From an uncultured Collinsella sp. (GTDB lineage Bacteria > Actinomycetota > Coriobacteriia > Coriobacteriales > Coriobacteriaceae): 64,000 nt of DNA. Where the stretch lies: positions 1 to 64,000 of the forward strand of contig CAKULD010000007.1 of the NCBI GenBank assembly GCA_934667065.1, in the 5' to 3' direction. Of the stretch, positions 42,245 through 49,073 are shown in pieces. A program made the translations under genes and the position numbers. The notes below the pieces were generated by a model. That model was not told the origin of the DNA and did no database searches. It saw only the letters and a list, made by a program, of their open reading frames with translations. Numbering within the stretch: the first letter of the stretch is position 1; each line of letters begins with the position of its first letter.

Positions 42245-42949
42245 CTAGCGCTCGTCCACGAGCTTAGCGACGAGCGCCTTGAGCTCGGCCACCTCCTGCT
42301 CGAGTTCCTTGACGCGACGGGCGTTCTCGGTGATGCCCTGGCGGTTGAGCGCGCTCTGCTCGGCGGCGTCGTCGGGCATGTACTCGCGATGCTGCTTGGC
42401 GTCGAAGCTCTCCTCGAACACGCGGCAGCCGTTGCGCTTGATGATGCGCCCAGGCACGCCCACGACGGTGCAGTTGTCGGGCACGTCTTTGACCACGACC
42501 GAGTTGCCGCCAATCTTGACGTTATTGCCAATGCGGATGTTGCCGAGCACTTTGGCGCCCGTGCCCACGGTGACGTTGTTGCCCAGGGTGGGGTGGCGCT
42601 TGCCGGTCTCGTTGCCGGTGCCGCCGAGTGTGACGCCCTGGTAGAGCACACAGTTGTCGCCCACAATGGTGGTCTCGCCAATGACGACGCCCATGGCGTG
42701 GTCGATAAAAAAGTGCTTGCCGATCTGCGCGGCGGGGTGAATCTCAACGCCGGTGATATGGCGGGTAATCTGCGAGAGCACACGGGCGAGTGAGCGGTGA
42801 CCGTGCTCCCACAGCCAGTGCTCGGGCACATGGTTCCACTTGGCGTGCAGGCCGGGATAAGACAAAAAGATGACCAGGGCATTTTGCGCAGCGGGGTCCT
42901 GCGCCTGGACGGTCTTGATGTCCTCGCGAATGGTATTGATAAAGCTCAC
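42245..42949 (-). CDS. cysE: Serine O-acetyltransferase
   Basis: A 234-residue enzyme that makes O-acetylserine for cysteine synthesis. It has a helical N-terminus and a left-handed beta-helix of hexapeptide repeats with HPAAQIGKHFFIDHAMGVVIG and the conserved GVTLGGTG. The catalytic histidines lie in IDHAMG and KRHPTLG. A C-terminal coiled-coil extension of about 45 residues follows the family core. The frame extends to 43024, but AGGGAGGG precedes a GTG at 42949, where homology begins. It is monocistronic. Confidence 0.93.
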   Translation of the reverse strand: MSFINTIREDIKTVQAQDPAAQNALVIFLSYPGLHAKWNHVPEHWLWEHGHRSLARVLSQITRHITGVEIHPAAQIGKHFFIDHAMGVVIGETTIVGDNCVLYQGVTLGGTGNETGKRHPTLGNNVTVGTGAKVLGNIRIGNNVKIGGNSVVVKDVPDNCTVVGVPGRIIKRNGCRVFEESFDAKQHREYMPDDAAEQSALNRQGITENARRVKELEQEVAELKALVAKLVDER

Positions 42950-43173
42950 CGGCCGCCCTCCCTTAGCGCCGCGACAATGCAATTCAATAAAGTATAGCGA
43001 TTCGCTAGGGATTAGGAAGGGCAATCTTGCGCGGCTTTACGTGACAGGTGTCAGTTATGCAAACTTGCTGGGAATGAAGTCGCACTTTTGTGGGATTACG
43101 CCCGCGCCCGCGTTGCAACCGTATACTGGTCAACTTGGACGTATCCGCGCCCACAACTGAGAGGTTTTACTTC

Positions 43174-43821
43174 ATGGGTTTCATCAATTTTATCGCCGAG
43201 CTGCTTAAGGATCCGCGCACCGCGATCGCCAGCTGGATCGCTGCCGGCCCGCTTATGGCCTATGGCTGCGTGTTCCTGATTATCTTTATCGAGACGGGCG
43301 TCGTGTTCTTCCCGTTCCTCCCCGGCGACTCGCTGCTGTTCGCCTCGGGCTTCTTCGCCCACAACGGTGGCTTTAACATCGTGGCGCTTTTGGCCACTGC
43401 GTGGGCCGCTGCTATCCTGGGCGACCAGTGCAACTTTATGATCGGCCACTTCTTCGGCCGCAAGATCATCGCCTCGGGCAAGGTGAAGGCCATGACGCCC
43501 GAGCGCATCAAAAAGTCCGAGGACTTCTTGGACAAGTGGGGCCACCTGGCCATCTTCCTCGGCCGCTTCTTCCCGTTCATCCGCACCTTTGTGCCCTTTA
43601 TCGCCGGCATGGGCGGCATGCACTGGCGCAACTTTGTCATCTTTAACGTGCTGGGCGGCATTACCTGGTCGACGGTCTTTACGCTGCTGGGCTACTTCTT
43701 TGGTGGCATCCCCTTTGTGCAGGAGCACTTTGAGCTGCTGATCGTCGGCATCGTCGCCGTGTCGATCATCCCGACCGTGGTCGGCCTGGTTAAGTCCAAG
43801 CTCGGGAAGAAGAACGCGTAG
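43174..43821 (+). CDS. DedA-family membrane protein
   Basis: A 215-residue inner-membrane protein with four to five hydrophobic segments. Hallmarks include the ETGVVFFPFLPGDSLLFASG stretch and the ILGDQCNFMIGHFFGRK segment, then GRFFPFIRTFVPFIAGMGGM with the conserved arginine. DedA proteins act in membrane lipid flipping, including recycling of undecaprenyl phosphate. The start at 43174 follows TGAGAGGTTTTAC; the longer frame is rejected. Confidence 0.92.
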   Translation: MGFINFIAELLKDPRTAIASWIAAGPLMAYGCVFLIIFIETGVVFFPFLPGDSLLFASGFFAHNGGFNIVALLATAWAAAILGDQCNFMIGHFFGRKIIASGKVKAMTPERIKKSEDFLDKWGHLAIFLGRFFPFIRTFVPFIAGMGGMHWRNFVIFNVLGGITWSTVFTLLGYFFGGIPFVQEHFELLIVGIVAVSIIPTVVGLVKSKLGKKNA

Positions 43822-43851
43822 TCCGCGACTACTTTCGAGCATTGATTCAAA

Positions 43852-43885
43852 GGCCCGTCACCCATTGCGGTGGCGGGTCTATTTA
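43852..43885 (+). terminator. Terminator of the DedA gene
   Basis: GGCCCGTCACC pairs with GGTGGCGGGTC, followed by a T-rich ATTTATAT stretch. Confidence 0.75.
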
Positions 43886-44111
43886 TATCTGTTGCAAATG
43901 AAAATACTTTACTTAGTTAAAGAAAAGCGTTTTATCCGCGGCGCGCGGGGAGTACAATCTCGTGCATGCGAATCGACGCGCCATCGGCTTTGATGTTGCC
44001 CGCGTGTCCTGCCCGGCTCTACGCTCCGGGTTTGCGACGTTGCGACGCGGCCGGCTTCGGTCCTTGCGTGCGGGTTCGCGAGTATGCAATCGTGTATGTA
44101 AGGAGCGACAT

Positions 44112-45164
44112 ATGACTGTCGAGAAGAAGGATATCGATTGGGGTAGCCTCGGCTTTGGCTACATGAAGACCGACTACAGCTACGAGGCTCATTGGAAGGA
44201 CGGCGAGTGGGACGAGGGCGGCCTGACCACCGACCACACCATGCACGTCTCCGAGTGCGGCGGCATCTTCCATTACTGCCAGGAGGTCTTTGAGGGCCTG
44301 AAGGCTTACACCGCCGAGGATGGCAGCATCGTCTGCTTCCGCCCCGACATGAACGCCGAGCGTATGTACAACTCCGCCGAGCGCCTGGAGATGCCCCCGT
44401 TCCCCAAGGACAAGTTTGTCGAGGCCGTCAAGCAGGTTGTCGCTGCCAACGCCGCATGGGTTCCGCCCTTCGGCTCCGGCGCAACCCTGTACGTGCGTCC
44501 GTTTATGATCGGCTCCGGTGACGTGATCGGCGTGGCTCCCGCTCCTGAGTACACGTTCCGCATTCTCGTGACCCCGGTCGGTCCGTACTTTAAGGGTGGC
44601 CTCAAGCCCGTCAAGCTGCGCGTTTCCGAGTACGACCGCGCTGCACCGCACGGCACCGGCAACATCAAGGCCGGCCTCAACTACGCCATGTCCCTCAAGC
44701 CCACGATGGAGGCTCACCGCGAGGGCTATGCCGAGAACCTGTATCTCGACTCCGAGTCCCGCACCTATGTCGAGGAGACCGGTGGCGCCAACGTCCTGTT
44801 CGTGAAGGAGGACGGCACCCTCGTCGTTCCGCAGTCGCACACCGACTCCATCCTGCCCTCCATCACCCGTCGTTCGCTCGTTCAGGTCGCCGAAGACCTG
44901 GGCATGACCGTCGACCAGCGTCCCGTCGAGTGGGCCGAGGTCAAGGCCGGCACCTTCGTTGAGTGCGGCCTGTGCGGCACCGCTGCCGTCATCTCCCCGG
45001 TTGGCGAGATCGACAACAAGGTCTATGGCGCCGACGAGACCGTGACCTTCCCGGCTGGCTACACCGAGATCGGCCCCGTGATGAAGAAACTCCGCGAGAC
45101 CCTGACTGGCATCCAGTCTGGTGCCGTTGAGGATAAGCACAACTGGGTTTGCGTCGTCGCGTAA
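44112..45164 (+). CDS. ilvE: Branched-chain amino acid aminotransferase
   Basis: A 350-residue fold-type IV PLP enzyme that performs the last step of leucine, isoleucine and valine synthesis, or the first step of their breakdown. The PLP lysine is Lys186 in NIKAGLNYAMSL. The YVEETGGANVLFV segment and FVECGLCGTAAVISPV are family landmarks. The ATG at 44112 follows AAGGAGCGACAT; an open leader of 50 codons upstream lacks such support. The gene stands alone, with a large nested hairpin and terminators downstream. Confidence 0.95.
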   Translation: MTVEKKDIDWGSLGFGYMKTDYSYEAHWKDGEWDEGGLTTDHTMHVSECGGIFHYCQEVFEGLKAYTAEDGSIVCFRPDMNAERMYNSAERLEMPPFPKDKFVEAVKQVVAANAAWVPPFGSGATLYVRPFMIGSGDVIGVAPAPEYTFRILVTPVGPYFKGGLKPVKLRVSEYDRAAPHGTGNIKAGLNYAMSLKPTMEAHREGYAENLYLDSESRTYVEETGGANVLFVKEDGTLVVPQSHTDSILPSITRRSLVQVAEDLGMTVDQRPVEWAEVKAGTFVECGLCGTAAVISPVGEIDNKVYGADETVTFPAGYTEIGPVMKKLRETLTGIQSGAVEDKHNWVCVVA

Positions 45165-45180
45165 CTCGTCTTACCTGTCC

Positions 45181-45305
45181 GGGCGGAGAGCAAGCTCCCT
45201 CCCGGCGCGTCCTCGGACATGCAAGAAGCCCTCGCTGCGCACTTCGTGCGGCGAGGGCTTCTTGCGTCCTGCGGAGTGCGCCGGGAGGGAGCTTGCTCTC
45301 CGCCC
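45181..45305. repeat. Nested inverted-repeat element with 28 bp perfect arms
   Basis: Outer arms 45181-45208 and 45278-45305 are exact 28-base reverse complements (GGGCGGAGAGCAAGCTCCCT start). An inner pair GCAAGAAGCCCTCGC (45221-45235) and GCGAGGGCTTCTTGC (45251-45265) is also perfect. The architecture matches the elements at 10602 and 61274, though the sequences differ. It lies just 3' of ilvE. Confidence 0.88.
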
Positions 45306-45356
45306 TGCGGGAACGGCGTTGTTACAACAGGCAATATTAATCTGATAAAAAGATGG

Positions 45357-45383
45357 TGCGCGGCCTTTTGGCCGCGCTTTTTA
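45357..45383 (+). terminator. Terminator after ilvE
   Basis: GCGCGGCC-tttt-GGCCGCGC followed by TTTTTAT. Confidence 0.9.
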
Positions 45384-45390
45384 TAAAGAA

Positions 45391-45419
45391 GGGGTCCAGA
45401 GCGATTGCCCTGGACCCCT
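45391..45419. terminator. Terminator of lemA (minus strand)
   Basis: GGGGTCCAG pairs with CTGGACCCC around an 11-base loop; on the minus strand it is followed by TTCTTTATAAAAAG. It lies 39 bp past the lemA stop. Confidence 0.7.
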
Positions 45420-45457
45420 AAAGGATTAATGTGCTGGCGGAAGCTCGGCCGTGTTTA

Positions 45458-46009
45458 CTAGAACTTGACGGTCGGGGCCTGGCGGGCGGCTTCGGCGGCC
45501 TCGAAGCCCTGGCGCTCCTTAAACTGGAAGATGCCGGCAAAGATGACAGCCGGGAACGTCTGAATGGCGTTGTTGTAGCTGAGCACGCAATCGTTGTAGC
45601 TCTGGCGTGCATAGCTAATCTTGTTCTCGGTATCCTCGAGCGATGCCTGCAGCTGCGTAAAGTTGGTGTTTGCCTTAAGATCGGGATAGGACTCGGCAAC
45701 GGCGAAGAGCTGGCGCAGGGCACCGGTCAGCACGTTGTCGGCTTCCATCTTGGCCTCGGGCGTGGTCGCTTTGACGGCGGTGTTGCGCGCGCTGATTACG
45801 GCGGAGAGCGTCTCCTGCTCGTGTTTGGCGTAGCCCTTGACGGTCTCGACCAGGTTGGGGATCAGGTCGTTGCGACGCTGCAGCTGCGTGTCGATGTTCT
45901 GCCACGCGTTGTCGATGCGGTTGCGCTTGGTGACCATGTTGTTGTAGATGCCGGCGATGGCGCAGACAATCGCAATGACAACAACGATGCCGATGATGAC
46001 GGTAATCAT
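45458..46009 (-). CDS. LemA-family membrane protein
   Basis: A 183-residue protein with one N-terminal membrane helix (residues 2-22) and a long helical domain. The signature YNNMVTKRNRIDNAWQNIDTQLQRRNDLIPNLVETVKGYAKHE (about residues 22-64) is unmistakable for LemA. The C-terminus has FNNAIQTFPAVIFAGIFQF-like residues, also typical. LemA proteins are widespread with no settled function. It is monocistronic and divergent from the TetR gene. Confidence 0.93.
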   Translation of the reverse strand: MITVIIGIVVVIAIVCAIAGIYNNMVTKRNRIDNAWQNIDTQLQRRNDLIPNLVETVKGYAKHEQETLSAVISARNTAVKATTPEAKMEADNVLTGALRQLFAVAESYPDLKANTNFTQLQASLEDTENKISYARQSYNDCVLSYNNAIQTFPAVIFAGIFQFKERQGFEAAEAARQAPTVKF

Positions 46010-46209
46010 GATGTCTCCGTTTCGAATGGCCGCGGCGGCATGCGCCAGCTGCCGTTGGTATAACGCTACTAGTATACCCGCAACGTTTTGCCGTGCCGAA
46101 CTTTCCGGTAAGCGTTATGTTTTCGGTAAGGTCGACCGCTCAGCGAGGGCGGGGTACAGGTGTAAGATATGCGACAGATTAACGAGCGTTGTCTTGCCCT
46201 GAGGATGCG

Positions 46210-46800
46210 ATGCAGATGGACCTGCGCATTAAGAAAACCTATCGCGCCTTGTTCGATGCCTTTACCGAGCTACTCGAAGAGCATCGCTTTGAGGACCTTA
46301 CGGTTGCCATGCTGTGCGAACGTGCCATGATCCGCCGCACGACGTTCTACAAGCATTTCCGCGACAAGAACGATTACTTTGCCTTTTATGTCGACGAGCT
46401 TATGTCGGGGCTGCCGCAAAAGCGGACCGGTAAGGGGAGCGCGGTGTCGGCCGACGACGTGTGCGTGCTTCGCCATGAGGTATTTGCCGACGCCATGGAC
46501 ATGATTCTGGCGCATGAGCAGCTCATGGATAACATCCTGGAGAGCAGCATGTCGGGCATGCTGACCAGCATGATTTGCGACCGCATTGCCCACTCCATTC
46601 GCGAGCGCGTGATGAGCACGCTTGACGAGGGCGCCTTGGCCCCCGTATCGCTCGAGACGACATCGGAGTTTATCGCCGGCGGCATTATTCGACTGTTCAC
46701 AAAGTGGTGGGAATCGGGTCACGATCTTGAGAGTCGACCCGAGATTGCCGACGTGGTCGATGCGCTGTTTGAGCGGACCATGACGCCGGTACATCACTAA
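46210..46800 (+). CDS. TetR-family transcriptional regulator
   Basis: A 196-residue regulator. The N-terminal HTH (about residues 8-55) contains FTELLEEHRFEDLTVAMLCE, followed by MIRRTTFYKHFRDKNDYF, the canonical TetR recognition helix. The C-terminal helical domain resembles those of TetR proteins that sense small effectors, but no ligand can be named. The start is probably the ATG at 46210 after CTGAGGATGCG; a TTG at 46189 and an ATG at 46216 are alternatives. Its stop is 3 bp from the tRNA-Ser 3' end. Confidence 0.88.
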   Translation: MQMDLRIKKTYRALFDAFTELLEEHRFEDLTVAMLCERAMIRRTTFYKHFRDKNDYFAFYVDELMSGLPQKRTGKGSAVSADDVCVLRHEVFADAMDMILAHEQLMDNILESSMSGMLTSMICDRIAHSIRERVMSTLDEGALAPVSLETTSEFIAGGIIRLFTKWWESGHDLESRPEIADVVDALFERTMTPVHH

Positions 46801-46803
46801 GAG

Positions 46804-46893
46804 TGGCGGAGAGAGGGGGATTCGAACCCCCGGAACGCTCTCGCGCTCAACGGTTTTCAAGACCGCCGCATTCAACCGCTCTGCCATCTCTCC
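46804..46893 (-). tRNA. tRNA-Ser (anticodon UGA), CCA encoded
   Basis: A 90 nt class II tRNA. The acceptor stem GGAGAGA pairs with TCTCTCC, with discriminator G and an encoded CCA (TGG at 46804-46806). The anticodon loop reads CTTGAAA, giving UGA, which reads UCA and related serine codons. The variable arm GCGCGAGAGCG region is long, as required for tRNA-Ser, and the T-loop GGTTCGAATCC is canonical. Confidence 0.95.
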
Positions 46894-46944
46894 GTGAGTC
46901 GTAATGATAGCATCGTTTTGAATTTGCAACAGGGAAGGCGAACG

Positions 46945-48720
46945 ATGACGATCACCGAAATCGACGAGAAGTTCATGCGCGAGGCGCTGGCCGAGGCGCG
47001 CGCTGCCGCGGCGGTGGGCGAGGTGCCCATTGGTGCCGTGGTGGTGCGCGCGGGCGAGATCGTCGCGCGGGCGCACAATCGTCGCGAGCTCGATCAAGAC
47101 CCTTCGGCGCATGCTGAGTTTGCGGCGTTGTGCGCCGCCGCTCAGGCGCTCGGCCGTTGGCGCCTTTCCGACTGCACCGTCTATGTGACGCTTGAGCCCT
47201 GCTGCATGTGCGCGGGCCTTATGGTCAACGCGCGCGTGGGGCGCTGCGTGTATGGCGCGGCCGATGCCAAGGCGGGCGCGCTGGGCTCGCTATACGACCT
47301 CAATGCCGATTCGCGCCTGAATCATCGCTTTAATGTGACGGCCGGCGTGCTGGCAGACGAGTGCCGCGCGGTGTTGAGCAGCTATTTTGCTGGTTTGCGC
47401 GGTGCGGATGGCGGCGGTTGCGGGTCCGATCTTGAGGCGCATGCTGCTCATGCCGCGGCGCTGGCTGATGCCGACGAGGTTGCTGGTGCGGCGCTCGACT
47501 TTGGCCCCGTGCAGCGCCGACCGCGTCGCGTGCTGCTGGCGATTGATTCCTTTAAGGGCAGCGTGTCGAGTGCGCAGGCGGAGTCGGCGGTTGCCGAGGG
47601 CGTTCGCCGCGTGTGGCCCGATGCCGAGGTGAGCGCGCTGCCGTTGGCGGATGGCGGCGAGGGAACGCTCGACGCCGTTGCCGCGTGTGACGGTGAGATC
47701 GTGACCTGTGAAGTGGCAGGTCCCTTGGGCGATCGCGTGTCTGCTCGGATGTTGGTGGACGGCGAGCGCGAATCTGCTGTTATTGAGATGGCTGAGGCTG
47801 CGGGCATTGGGTATTCGCCCTGCACGGAGTCGGCGGCACTAGCTGCTACGACCTATGGCGTGGGCGAGCTCATACTCCGCGCGGTTCGCGCGGGGACGAA
47901 GACTCTATATATAGGACTGGGCGGCAGTGCCACCAACGACGGCGGCGCTGGCATGCTACAGGCGTTGGGCGCGCGTCTTGTCGACGACCGTGGCTGCGAT
48001 ATTGCGCCGGGGCTTGCGGGCCTTGAGCAAGTGGCCGGTGTTGACCTGATGCCGGCGGTGCGGGCGTTGGATGGCGTGCGCATCGTCGTGCTTTCCGATG
48101 TCGAGAATCCGCTTGTGGGACGTCGCGGCGCACTGGCGGTGTTCGGCGGGCAGAAGGGCCTGCCGACGGGTGACGCCGAGGCGCTGCATAAGTACGACAG
48201 CTGGATGGTCAGCTATGGTCGCCTGCTTGATGCGGCGATTGCCGAGGTACGGACCCAGGGGTTGTTGCGTGTGCCCGAGGGTGCGCGGACATTTGGCTCG
48301 GTACTCGGTGTGCCGGGCGCGGGCGCTGCCGGTGGGCTGGGGGCTGCCTTGTTGGCACTTGGCGCCGAGCTGCGCTCGGGCGTGGAGACGGTGCTCGATC
48401 TCGTGGGGTTTGACGAGCGCGTGCGCGATGCCGACCTGGTCATAACGGGTGAGGGCAATATGGACGAACAGTCCGCCGCCGGTAAGGCGCCAGTGGGCGT
48501 GGCGCGTCGCGCCAAGCGCTATGGCAAGCCGGTGGTCGCCGTCGTGGGCGGCCGCGCCGACAACCTGGATGCGGTATACGGGCAGGGCATCGACCTGGTG
48601 CTACCCATCTGTCGCAAGCCCATGCCCCTCGACCAGGCGCTCGATCAGCAGGAAGCCACAACCAACCTCATCTGCGCCGGCGAGTCAGCCGCCCAAGCCT
48701 ACGACCTCGCCCGCCTCTAA
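46945..48720 (+). CDS. TadA tRNA adenosine deaminase fused to glycerate kinase
   Basis: A 591-residue two-domain protein. Residues 1-155 are a TadA-type deaminase with zinc ligands and catalytic residues in HAE (56-58) and PCCMC (85-89), which converts A34 to inosine in tRNA-Arg. After a 35-residue alanine- and acid-rich linker, residues ~194-591 are a type 1 glycerate kinase (GlxK/GarK) with RVLLAIDSFKGSVSS, ADGGEGT, GLGGSATNDGGAG and GEGNMDEQSAAGKAP. The frame is continuous, with no stop or start signal at the joint. AGGGAAGGCG precedes the ATG. Confidence 0.9.
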   Translation: MTITEIDEKFMREALAEARAAAAVGEVPIGAVVVRAGEIVARAHNRRELDQDPSAHAEFAALCAAAQALGRWRLSDCTVYVTLEPCCMCAGLMVNARVGRCVYGAADAKAGALGSLYDLNADSRLNHRFNVTAGVLADECRAVLSSYFAGLRGADGGGCGSDLEAHAAHAAALADADEVAGAALDFGPVQRRPRRVLLAIDSFKGSVSSAQAESAVAEGVRRVWPDAEVSALPLADGGEGTLDAVAACDGEIVTCEVAGPLGDRVSARMLVDGERESAVIEMAEAAGIGYSPCTESAALAATTYGVGELILRAVRAGTKTLYIGLGGSATNDGGAGMLQALGARLVDDRGCDIAPGLAGLEQVAGVDLMPAVRALDGVRIVVLSDVENPLVGRRGALAVFGGQKGLPTGDAEALHKYDSWMVSYGRLLDAAIAEVRTQGLLRVPEGARTFGSVLGVPGAGAAGGLGAALLALGAELRSGVETVLDLVGFDERVRDADLVITGEGNMDEQSAAGKAPVGVARRAKRYGKPVVAVVGGRADNLDAVYGQGIDLVLPICRKPMPLDQALDQQEATTNLICAGESAAQAYDLARL

Positions 48721-48732
48721 ACCCCATCCCCC

Positions 48733-48807
48733 AATAAGTTGCGGTGAAATACGGACTGTTGGGTGGCTTGGAGCCGGAAAACAGTCCGCATTTCACCGCA
48801 ACTTATT
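48733..48807. repeat. Inverted repeat, family B copy 3
   Basis: AATAAGTTGCGGTGAAATAC.. pairs with ..GCATTTCACCGCAACTTATT, 28 bp arms with one mismatch. It starts 12 bp after the TadA-kinase stop. Confidence 0.85.
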
Positions 48808-48829
48808 GATCGGGTGGGTGGATGCGGCG

Positions 48830-48868
48830 AAAGTAGTCAAAAAAGCCCCGTCCCAAATTAGCTACTTT
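48830..48868. repeat. Family C element copy 3
   Basis: AAAGTAG and CTACTTT ends enclose TCAAAAAAGCCCCGTCCCAA and ATTAG. It shares 20 identical bases with the copy at 36495. Confidence 0.78.
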
Positions 48869-48970
48869 GTGTGGCGCGAATGGTTCGCTTTTACGCCTGA
48901 GTTGCAACCTGATGGGGAATTTCGGGTCACTCAAATTGCTACAATTTTAAGCATATAGCGATGACCCGCC

Positions 48971-49000
48971 TTGCGTTTCTGCGCGGGGGGGGCGTATATT
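48971..49000 (+). promoter_or_regulatory. Candidate phase-variable promoter with G8 tract in the spacer
   Basis: TTGCGT at 48971-48976 and TATATT at 48995-49000 are separated by 18 bp. Eight consecutive G residues (48985-48992) lie within the spacer. Gain or loss of one G would change the spacer to 19 or 17 bp, altering promoter strength. The ATG of the adhesin is 73 bp downstream. The boxes match consensus only partly, so promoter identity is inferred. Confidence 0.55.
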
Positions 49001-49073
49001 TGCATCGATGGGGACGACGACACACATATAGCGAGCCACTGCTTGCCGTCCTCATGGATTGGGGAGGGCCTTC

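Larger units (their letters stand above)
48721..49073. other. 353 bp regulatory and repeat region before the giant adhesin
   Basis: It holds a family B hairpin (48733), a family C element (48830), then about 100 bp of AT-rich sequence and the G-tract promoter at 48971-49000. A 73-nt leader separates the -10-like box from the adhesin ATG at 49074. No gene was recognised. Confidence 0.7.
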
